NCBI GenBank assembly: GCA_025457905.1
Contig: JALOTM010000004.1
Location: 1 to 13,794 of the forward strand
Length of the DNA: 13,794 nt
From: Methanomassiliicoccales archaeon
Lineage (GTDB): Archaea; Thermoplasmatota; Thermoplasmata; Methanomassiliicoccales; UBA472
Direction: 5' to 3'
Made by a program: the position numbers and the translations under genes. The notes under the pieces were generated by a model that was given only the letters and a program-made list of their open reading frames with translations, ran no database searches and had not been told where the DNA came from. Shown in pieces: positions 1 to 4,529 of this stretch. Each line of letters begins with the position of its first letter. The stretch's first letter is position 1.

Positions 1-58
1 CCATGGGCGACCGGGCCGCGTTGTGGGAGCATATGAACAATATTTTCCTCTTGGGCAT
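1..58 (-). CDS. Low-molecular-weight protein tyrosine phosphatase / arsenate reductase-like protein (5' part only)
   Basis: Only the first 19 codons lie in the window; the gene continues past the left edge. Reading the minus strand from an ATG at 58 gives MPKRKILFICSHNAARSPM. This is the beta-strand plus phosphate-binding P-loop of the LMW-PTP/thioredoxin-type ArsC fold, C-(X)5-R-S, with nucleophile C10, then N13, R16 and S17. Proteins of this family remove phosphate from phosphotyrosine or reduce arsenate to arsenite; both use a cysteine thiolate. The 'S-H-N-x-x-R-S' form looks closer to archaeal ArsC-like members than to classical phosphatases ('L-G-N-I-C-R-S'), but the resolving cysteines that would decide this are outside the window. 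In-frame upstream ATGs exist at 100 and 154; I prefer 58 because the P-loop strand usually begins a few residues from the N-terminus. It is divergent from the SDR gene. Confidence 0.75.
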   Translation of the reverse strand, partial: MPKRKILFICSHNAARSPM

Positions 59-150
59 TTCGGGCACATCCTGGTGGCCAGCGTACTGCTGGACCAACAT
101 CCTCCTTTGCCACTCGGCGTATTTCAACCTTAGCCATCGGGCCTGGCAAA

Positions 151-161
151 TCATTAATATG
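151..161. promoter_or_regulatory. TATA-like box in the divergent SDR/phosphatase spacer
   Basis: The stretch TCATTAATATG is the clearest AT-rich island in the 150-bp spacer between the divergent genes. For the SDR gene it would set transcription start about 25 nt upstream of the ATG at 209. Its near-symmetrical TTAA/ATTAAT core could also fire leftwards towards the phosphatase gene, giving a start near 130. Inferred from spacing only. Confidence 0.4.
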
Positions 162-208
162 CAGATATGCGTCCTAGGCAGAATGGGGGCGGGGGCATAG
201 CGTCGACC

Positions 209-1060
209 ATGTTTGGCAAGGTAGCTCTGGTGACCGGTGCCACTTCTGGCATGGGACAGGCCACCGCCACCGCGCTGTCCACGCTGGGGGCCACCGTGGT
301 GATCCACGGCAGGGACGCCAAGCTGGCCGAGGAGGTCGTCGCCTCCATCAAGGAGGAGACCAGGAACCCTGCCGTCTACTACCTGCTGGCCGACCTGGGT
401 AACCTGCAGGAGATCAGGTCCATGGCCGGGGCCTTCCGGCGCGATTTCCACAGGCTGGACGTGTTGGTGAACAACGCGGGAGCGGTCTTCGGGAAGAGGC
501 AGGAGAGCTCCGACGGCCTGGAGATGACCTTCCAGGTGAACTACCTCAGCCACTTCCTTCTAACCAATCTGCTGCTGGACATGCTCTGCGAATGCGCTCC
601 GTCCCGCATCGTGAACGTCTCCGCCACGCAGCACGAGCGCGGCCGCCTCGATTTCGAGGACCTGCAGATGACCAAGAAGTACTCCGCGCAGAAGGCCTAC
701 GCCTCCTCCAAGCTGGCCACCATGCTCTTCACCTACGAGCTGGCCCGCAGGAACGAGTGCAAAGGGGTCACCTGCAACGCCTCCAACCCTGGCCTGGCCA
801 AGACCCACCTGGGCTACAACGCCGGTCTTCTCACCAGCCTGTCCAAGCGCATGACCGACCTGCTTGGCAAGAGCGCGGAGAAGGCGGCGGAGACCACCAT
901 CTACCTGGCCACATCGCCGGAGCTTGATGGCGTATCTGGTAAGTATTTTGAGGACAAGGAGGAGCAGGAGTCGTCGGAGATGTCCTACAGCGCCGACATG
1001 GCCAGGCGCCTGTGGAAGGTCAGCCTGGAGCTCTGCGGGCTCACCAAGAAGGAAGGCTAG
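209..1060 (+). CDS. Short-chain dehydrogenase/reductase (retinol dehydrogenase-like, NADP-type)
   Basis: A 283-aa classical SDR, predicted to be a cytosolic NAD(P)H-dependent oxidoreductase of a carbonyl or alcohol substrate. The Rossmann glycine motif T-G-x-x-x-G-M-G is at residues 9-16, N-N-A-G at 88-91, the structural Asn at 111 (VNYLSHF), catalytic Ser138, Y164-x-x-x-K168 (YASSK) and N-P-G at 193-195. H-G-R after the second strand (33-35) suggests NADP preference. The S-D-G-L-E-x-T-F-x-V-N-Y-L block and the C-terminal G-K-Y-F-x-D region resemble the retinol dehydrogenase/WWOX-like group; the substrate cannot be told. The open frame extends to an ATG at 167, but that lies almost on the TATA-like box at 151-161 and adds a non-homologous glycine-rich tail, so I start at 209. 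Its stop interlocks with that of the convergent peroxiredoxin gene (1057-1060). Confidence 0.9.
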   Translation: MFGKVALVTGATSGMGQATATALSTLGATVVIHGRDAKLAEEVVASIKEETRNPAVYYLLADLGNLQEIRSMAGAFRRDFHRLDVLVNNAGAVFGKRQESSDGLEMTFQVNYLSHFLLTNLLLDMLCECAPSRIVNVSATQHERGRLDFEDLQMTKKYSAQKAYASSKLATMLFTYELARRNECKGVTCNASNPGLAKTHLGYNAGLLTSLSKRMTDLLGKSAEKAAETTIYLATSPELDGVSGKYFEDKEEQESSEMSYSADMARRLWKVSLELCGLTKKEG

Positions 1061-1533
1061 AGCTCCATCCCGGCGACCGCCGACCTGATCTCCTCGAAGG
1101 GTAGGGGAACACCCTCCGCGGACGATACCCAGCGATACCTTACCACTCCGTCCCTGCCGATTATGAAGATGGAGCGGCGGGGCATTCCCTTGAGGAGCCC
1201 GGAGGTCTGCAGGCCGGCATAGCGCTCGCACACCTCCCCCTCCGGGTCAGTGAGAAGCAGGAAAGGGATGGCCATGCTCTCCTTCCATTGCTTGTGCGTG
1301 AGGATGGAGTTGCGGCTGATGCCCACTGGCCTCAGGACCTTGGCCTTCAGCTCCTCCATGGCCTTGAACTCCCGCATCTGCAGCGAGCACACGATGCCGA
1401 AGTCGTTGGGATAGAACATCAGCATAACCGGACCGAACGACAGCTGATGGCTGAGGCGGAAGGGGACGTCGTCAGTGCCTTGGAGCTCGAAGTCAGGGGC
1501 CATCGACCCCACCCCAACGTCCCTCTCGGCCAT
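1057..1533 (-). CDS. Peroxiredoxin-like protein (AhpC/TSA, BCP-type) with atypical active site
   Basis: A 158-aa thioredoxin-fold protein of the AhpC/TSA superfamily, whose members reduce peroxides with a cysteine thiolate. It opens with the family's G-x-x-A-P-D-F-x-L (residues 9-17). The peroxidatic cysteine is C49 in Y-P-N-D-F-G-I-V-C, the conserved arginine is R120 or R121 (PRRSIFII), and the I-S-R-N-S-x-x-T-H-K block (72-81) matches BCP/PrxQ proteins. The usual Thr/Ser three residues before the cysteine is Gly46, so catalysis may be altered. C102 in D-P-E-G-E-V-C is the only other cysteine and a candidate resolving residue. The ATG at 1533 lies 25-33 bp from an AT-rich box, fitting a leaderless mRNA; no good Shine-Dalgarno is seen. 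The stop shares CTAG with the convergent SDR gene. Confidence 0.85.
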   Translation of the reverse strand: MAERDVGVGSMAPDFELQGTDDVPFRLSHQLSFGPVMLMFYPNDFGIVCSLQMREFKAMEELKAKVLRPVGISRNSILTHKQWKESMAIPFLLLTDPEGEVCERYAGLQTSGLLKGMPRRSIFIIGRDGVVRYRWVSSAEGVPLPFEEIRSAVAGMEL

Positions 1534-1558
1534 GCCAAGCCCATCGAGGGCGCGCCTG

Positions 1559-1567
1559 ATAATATTT
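1559..1567 (-). promoter_or_regulatory. TATA-like box of the peroxiredoxin gene
   Basis: On the minus strand this reads AAATATTAT, 25-33 bp upstream of the ATG at 1533, which would put transcription start at or next to the start codon (leaderless). Confidence 0.55.
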
Positions 1568-1606
1568 GGGGAATCCCATCCTCTTTTGGCAGGTCCATCG
1601 GGATGG

Positions 1607-1615
1607 AATAAAATA
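1607..1615 (+). promoter_or_regulatory. TATA-like box of the split-barrel gene
   Basis: AATAAAATA on the plus strand. Transcription start is expected near 1636-1640, giving a leader of about 15 nt that carries two GAGG motifs (1640-1643 and 1646-1649) ahead of the ATG at 1653. Confidence 0.55.
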
Positions 1616-1652
1616 GCCGTCGGTCGCTACCTTCGTCCTGAGGACGAGGCTT

Positions 1653-2063
1653 ATGGTCGAGCTGCCCAAGGAAGTGTTCGATCTCCTGAACAGCGACAAG
1701 GCCACCAAGGTTGTGGCCAGCAAGACCCCGGAGGGAGACGTGCACGCCATCATCGTGGGTAGTGTGAGCGCCCCTGACCCCCGCACCATAGTCTTCGGCA
1801 CCCTGGTCATGAAGCGGAGCAGCCAGAACCTCCGCGTGATGATGGAGAAGGGTGAGCTGGCGGCCGTGCTGGTGGCGCTGGGCGTCAACAGCTACGAGGT
1901 CCGATGCCGCATCGTTAAGCAGGCCAAGGCCGGGCCCCAGTTGAAGGCCATGAACGAGAAGCTCGCCCCCATGGGTCTTAAGATGACCAGCGTCTGGTAT
2001 CTTGAACCGTTGGAGGTATGGGACCAGAGCGCCTCCTACAACGCTGGCACTAGGTTGGTCTGA
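1653..2063 (+). CDS. Pyridoxamine 5'-phosphate oxidase-like split beta-barrel (probable flavin-binding) protein
   Basis: A 136-aa single-domain protein that reads like the FMN-binding split-barrel family related to pyridoxamine phosphate oxidase. Visible hallmarks are an early strand A-T-K-V-V-A-S-K (residues 17-24) followed by a turn and a second strand H-A-I-I-V-G-S, then T-I-V-F-G-T at about 45-50 and a K-R-S-S-Q-N-L-R-V-M-M-E-K-G segment (about 54-67) that resembles the flavin phosphate-binding helix of this fold. Members bind FMN, F420 or heme, or act as flavin reductases; which applies here cannot be decided. The start is supported by GAGG motifs and by the upstream TATA-like box. The last 14 nt overlap the convergent 96-aa gene. 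Confidence 0.75.
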   Translation: MVELPKEVFDLLNSDKATKVVASKTPEGDVHAIIVGSVSAPDPRTIVFGTLVMKRSSQNLRVMMEKGELAAVLVALGVNSYEVRCRIVKQAKAGPQLKAMNEKLAPMGLKMTSVWYLEPLEVWDQSASYNAGTRLV

Positions 2064-2340
2064 CCCCTTTCTCTACGAAGTCCGAGAGCACCTTGCGGGT
2101 CTGCTCCCAGCTGACCAACGGCGGCTTCTCCGTGACCGTGATGAGCACCTTCTTGCCCTTGACCTGGTAGGTGCCCTTGAACTTGAAGTCCAGGCCCAGG
2201 ATGCGCGGTCCGCCGGCGAAGCTCCCGCTCTCGTAGTTCCCCTTGAAGTACATCTTGTATTGCTTGGCGAAGTCCGCCACCGACCTCACCATCTCCTCGG
2301 GGGTGCCCCTGAGACCGAACTCGAAGGTCCTGCTCTCCAT
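2050..2340 (-). CDS. Conserved-looking 96-aa hypothetical protein
   Basis: I do not recognise this gene with certainty. It encodes 96 residues with no membrane segment and no cysteine. The pattern suggests an alpha-beta-beta-beta-alpha domain: helix T-P-E-E-M-V-R-S-V-A-D-F-A-K-Q (13-27), strands around 30-35, 50-59 and 62-70, and a closing helix S-W-E-Q-T-R-K-V-L-S-D-F-V (77-89). The layout, a first helix followed by a strand and a basic mid-region, is loosely like the small PHA-system/START-like proteins, but I cannot defend an assignment. It is probably real because a TATA-like box lies 26-36 bp upstream of its ATG and the frame fills the space between two confident genes. The TAG stop overlaps the 3' end of the convergent split-barrel gene by 14 nt. 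Confidence 0.65.
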   Translation of the reverse strand: MESRTFEFGLRGTPEEMVRSVADFAKQYKMYFKGNYESGSFAGGPRILGLDFKFKGTYQVKGKKVLITVTEKPPLVSWEQTRKVLSDFVEKGVRPT

Positions 2341-2365
2341 CTCGGGCAGGGATGCTCTTTTGGCC

Positions 2366-2376
2366 TATTAGTTATT
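2366..2376 (-). promoter_or_regulatory. TATA-like box of the 96-aa gene
   Basis: Minus-strand AATAACTAATA, 26-36 bp upstream of the ATG at 2340, in the 48-bp gap after the radical SAM gene. The spacing fits a leaderless transcript and suggests the small gene is transcribed on its own. Confidence 0.5.
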
Positions 2377-2388
2377 GGCAGGCGATCC

Positions 2389-3087
2389 TCAGCGCTTCAT
2401 GGTGGCATCTATGCCGTCCCCCTGAAGAAGGACCACGGGCACATGGCGGAGCATTATCTCCCCCAGCTCCTCCATCCTTTCCAAGGGAGGGCTGGGGCGG
2501 TCCGAGCCCTCGAAGGGCACGTCGTTGCCACCGCTCATGAACTGGATCAGTTGCGCCTCCTCCACATATCCCTCCAGCTGTTGGCCCATGCGCTCCATGC
2601 GCTCGGGATCGATGATGGTCGGGAGGACCCTGGTCATGGACCTCACCTTCTGCCCCTTCAGCACCTCCAGGCTGTTCTTGAGGTCGGCCAAGTGGGCCTT
2701 GGCCGCATCCTCGTCGAGCGAGGTCATCCGCCGGATCGCCTCCACGTCATCCAGCGGAGCCCGCACCTCGATTATGTAGCGGTGCACCAGCCCTAGCGTG
2801 TCCTTGAGGAAGGCGGGGTCGGTGCCCACCGTCTTCAGGGTGATCTCCTTGCCGCGCTTGCGCAGCGCCTTCATAAGCTCCAGCAGCTCGCGCTTCTGCA
2901 TTGCCGGCTCGGCGCCCCCGATGAATACGCGCTTGGTCTCGTACTCCGAGAAGAACTTTATCACCTGGTCCAGGGGCACGTCCCTCTTCTCCCGGGACTT
3001 GTGAGCGCAGAACCGGCAGCCGATCGGGCATCCGTAGAGCTCGAGCTTGGCCTCTCCTACCCTCTTGTACATGGTGATGAGGCGCAT
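2389..3087 (-). CDS. Radical SAM protein (activase-like, 232 aa)
   Basis: A compact radical SAM enzyme. C20-x3-C24-x2-C27 (Y-G-C-P-I-G-C-R-F-C) binds the [4Fe-4S] cluster that cleaves S-adenosylmethionine, and G-G-A-E-P at residues 57-61 is the SAM-binding G-G-x-E-P-like motif. These three are its only cysteines, so no auxiliary Fe-S cluster or SPASM domain is present. Length and motif spacing resemble the activating enzymes of glycyl-radical proteins (pyruvate formate-lyase or anaerobic ribonucleotide reductase activases) and related archaeal proteins, but no glycyl-radical partner lies in the window and the substrate is unknown. The ATG at 3087 is 24-33 bp from a TATA-like box, fitting a leaderless start; a second in-frame ATG is five codons in. 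Flanked by the 96-aa gene and the membrane-protein gene on the same strand. Confidence 0.85.
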   Translation of the reverse strand: MRLITMYKRVGEAKLELYGCPIGCRFCAHKSREKRDVPLDQVIKFFSEYETKRVFIGGAEPAMQKRELLELMKALRKRGKEITLKTVGTDPAFLKDTLGLVHRYIIEVRAPLDDVEAIRRMTSLDEDAAKAHLADLKNSLEVLKGQKVRSMTRVLPTIIDPERMERMGQQLEGYVEEAQLIQFMSGGNDVPFEGSDRPSPPLERMEELGEIMLRHVPVVLLQGDGIDATMKR

Positions 3088-3110
3088 GATGTAGATATCT
3101 CCTACCGCCG

Positions 3111-3120
3111 CTAATAAACT
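3111..3120 (-). promoter_or_regulatory. TATA-like box of the radical SAM gene
   Basis: Minus-strand AGTTTATTAG, 24-33 bp upstream of the ATG at 3087, placed directly after the stop codon of the upstream membrane-protein gene. Confidence 0.5.
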
Positions 3121-3132
3121 AGACGCGCCCCC

Positions 3133-3642
3133 TCACGCGGGAGGGGCTCGCGCGAGCCTCCTCCTGACCACCACGTAGAGGAACGCTGTCCAGACCGCGG
3201 CCAACATGCTGACGATCGCGGCGAAGGCGAACAGGAGCTTGGCTATGTCATCGGTCATCCAGTCCAGGATGAACTTGAGGCTGGACGGGAACAGGTCCGT
3301 CAGGTGGCTCATGTCGAAGGGGAAGACATAGAGCAGGTAGACCGCCGCCACGATGAAGATGACGTTGCCAAGCACCTCGAAGGGCCGCACCGCGTTCCTC
3401 CGCCCACCGATCATCCGTAGGACGGGCGGAACCATCCCGTAGAGAAGGCTTCCATAGAACAAGGCCATCTCCACCGCCCCGAAATCGGAGGTGAAAAAGC
3501 CTGTCTCCTGCATCTGGTTATCTACGAAGAAGAGGGCGACCAGCGCGGTAAGCACGATGATGATGGACTCGCCGATGTAATCCCCCAGCTTGAGGCGGTC
3601 CCTTGCGACCTCCCTCTCCGCGACGGTGTCCATCCATGCCAT
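3133..3642 (-). CDS. Four-helix integral membrane protein of unknown function
   Basis: A 169-aa protein with four predicted transmembrane helices at about residues 25-42, 56-77, 88-108 and 135-160, a charged N-terminus (A-E-R-E-V-A-R-D-R) and a basic C-terminal end (V-V-R-R-R-L-A-R). No catalytic motif is visible and I do not recognise the family. The open frame could start at 3792, but that would read 50 arginine/serine-rich residues antisense to the 3' end of nothing sensible and would overlap the SOUL gene. The ATG at 3642 has a strong Shine-Dalgarno, GAGGTGAGG, a few bases upstream, and a TATA-like box at 3676-3688 that predicts a leader of about 13 nt. That start leaves a 37-bp gap after the SOUL stop codon, so the promoter overlaps the end of the SOUL gene. 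Confidence 0.8.
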   Translation of the reverse strand: MAWMDTVAEREVARDRLKLGDYIGESIIIVLTALVALFFVDNQMQETGFFTSDFGAVEMALFYGSLLYGMVPPVLRMIGGRRNAVRPFEVLGNVIFIVAAVYLLYVFPFDMSHLTDLFPSSLKFILDWMTDDIAKLLFAFAAIVSMLAAVWTAFLYVVVRRRLARAPPA

Positions 3643-3675
3643 GTCCTCACCTCGTACGCTGAAGGGACGATGGCC

Positions 3676-3688
3676 TATACTATTTTTT
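3676..3688 (-). promoter_or_regulatory. TATA-like box of the membrane-protein gene, overlapping the SOUL stop codon
   Basis: Minus-strand AAAAAATAGTATA, 34-46 bp upstream of the ATG at 3642. The TAG inside it is the SOUL stop codon (3680-3682), so the end of one gene doubles as the promoter of the next. Confidence 0.55.
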
Positions 3689-4219
3689 CCCGGGGTCGAC
3701 CTCGACCGCCACTTCGTTCCGGCGCAGGAAACCGGGGGTGCCAGGACCGTTGTAGCGCATGAGGAGGGGCTCTCCCTTGACTTCCCATCCACGTCTACCG
3801 GCGACCTCCATCAACTGCTCCGTTATGGTTCGGACCAGGTCCTCCCTGACCCTGCCTGAGAACCTTAGCGCCGCCAGGTGGCGAGGCCCCACCCCGACCA
3901 ACCTGATCCTTCCGTCCAATGGCCGGGGAGCGGTGGTGATGGAATAGAGGGAGGGGAGAACGAAGGCGAAAGATCCCGGCCCGGATATGACCGGCCTGGT
4001 CATGGCGATGCGGCGATAGGTATCGCCAGTGGATATGACCGGAACGGTCATGGAGATGTCCTCCCGCACCATGTTCTCGCCAGAGATGTAGCGGAAAAGA
4101 ATGCGGAATGCAATATCGTCAGTCAGGCCCTCCACCACGGCAATGACCACGGAGGGGTATCTCCTCAGCTCCACACCTTCGAAGCTCTCCAGGACCTCAT
4201 AGGGGGTGGACTCGACCAT
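3680..4219 (-). CDS. SOUL-family heme-binding protein
   Basis: A 179-aa protein matching the SOUL/HBP family from end to end: Y-E-V-L-E-S-F-E-G-V-E-L-R-R-Y at residues 7-21, R-I-L-F-R-Y-I-S-G-E-N around 39-49, I-S-M-T-V-P-V-I around 55-62, a second M-T-x-P-V-I around 73-78, F-V-L-P-S, R-F-S-G in the middle, and the C-terminal G-E-P-L-L-M-R-Y-N-G-P-G-T-P-G-F-L-R-R-N-E-V-x-V that is nearly diagnostic. Family members bind heme or other tetrapyrroles; the physiological role in archaea is not established. No signal peptide is visible, so it should be cytosolic. The frame stays open to an ATG at 4306, but I start at 4219, where the homology begins and a TATA-like palindrome lies 23-32 bp upstream (leaderless). 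Confidence 0.92.
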   Translation of the reverse strand: MVESTPYEVLESFEGVELRRYPSVVIAVVEGLTDDIAFRILFRYISGENMVREDISMTVPVISTGDTYRRIAMTRPVISGPGSFAFVLPSLYSITTAPRPLDGRIRLVGVGPRHLAALRFSGRVREDLVRTITEQLMEVAGRRGWEVKGEPLLMRYNGPGTPGFLRRNEVAVEVDPGKK

Positions 4220-4241
4220 GCGGGTCCTACTCCACGCCCTT

Positions 4242-4251
4242 CTATTAATAG
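4242..4251 (-). promoter_or_regulatory. Palindromic TATA-like box upstream of the SOUL gene
   Basis: CTATTAATAG is a perfect 10-bp palindrome, 23-32 bp upstream of the SOUL ATG at 4219, correct for a leaderless start. Because it reads the same on both strands it could also direct transcription rightwards into the gene-poor stretch that follows, starting near 4273. Confidence 0.6.
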
Positions 4252-4529
4252 GTGTCAGGGACCGGGGGAGGGAAGGGCGAAGGGCTCGACGAGAATGAAG
4301 GGCCAACAGCGAATGCCCGCCCCCCTCTCATGATGTCCGCAAGGAGCCTGTGGCGGGCCGGGCATCGCGCTGCGATGCTGGACAATGGCCTCGCGATATC
4401 CCCCGGCAGCCCTCCAACCCCCCTTCGGGTGGCAAGAGGCGAAGATAGGAGCTACAGGCGGTCCCAACATCTACGCTGGACCAGGGACAAGCTCACGGCT
4501 CCTTGCCAAATGTAACCCTTTACGCTGTT
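4252..4529. other. Stretch of about 280 bp without a recognised gene
   Basis: This lies between the SOUL promoter and the 3' end of the Lon-like gene. Short open frames exist on both strands (a minus frame of 71 codons at 4255-4470, a plus frame of 87 codons at 4252-4515) but have proline/glycine-rich translations, no Shine-Dalgarno site and no recognisable domain. I searched by eye for SRP RNA, RNase P RNA, tRNA and C/D-box guide features and found none. It holds one perfect hairpin (4362-4378) and a C-rich/G-rich region around 4415-4433. It may simply be the 3' region of the Lon-like transcript. Confidence 0.5.
4362..4378. repeat. Perfect 7-bp inverted repeat (hairpin)
   Basis: GCATCGC, a 3-nt loop GCT, then GCGATGC. 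It is not followed by a T-run on either strand, so it does not look like an intrinsic terminator. It lies about 150 bp beyond the Lon-like stop codon on the minus strand. Confidence 0.6.

Noticed and set aside
3..200. 65-codon plus-strand frame at the left edge
   Set aside because: The opposite strand there encodes a clean phosphatase P-loop, and this frame runs through the divergent promoter; its translation is tryptophan/cysteine-rich without family features.
560..1231. 223-codon minus-strand frame antisense to the SDR
   Set aside because: It is antisense to a confident SDR and to the peroxiredoxin end, with a repetitive Gly/Leu/Arg/His-rich translation typical of shadows of GC-rich genes.
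1576..1606. CCATCC / GGATGG inverted repeat between the peroxiredoxin and split-barrel promoters
   Set aside because: Six-base arms of simple sequence with a 19-bp spacer in a short divergent gap; too weak to call a site.
2002..2796. 264-codon plus-strand frame
   Set aside because: It overlaps the split-barrel, 96-aa and radical SAM genes, and its His/Leu/Gly-rich translation is the antisense image of the radical SAM gene.
3643..3792. N-terminal extension of the membrane protein to an ATG at 3792
   Set aside because: It overlaps the SOUL coding region and passes over a TATA-like box and strong Shine-Dalgarno that belong to the ATG at 3642.
4220..4306. N-terminal extension of the SOUL protein to an ATG at 4306
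   Set aside because: It runs through the palindromic TATA-like box; the added residues are arginine/serine-rich and outside the family homology.
4252..4529. Possible SRP RNA, RNase P RNA, tRNA or C/D-box guide RNA
   Set aside because: None of their conserved core sequences is visible. The ATGATG near 4329 resembles a box C but has no matching box D.
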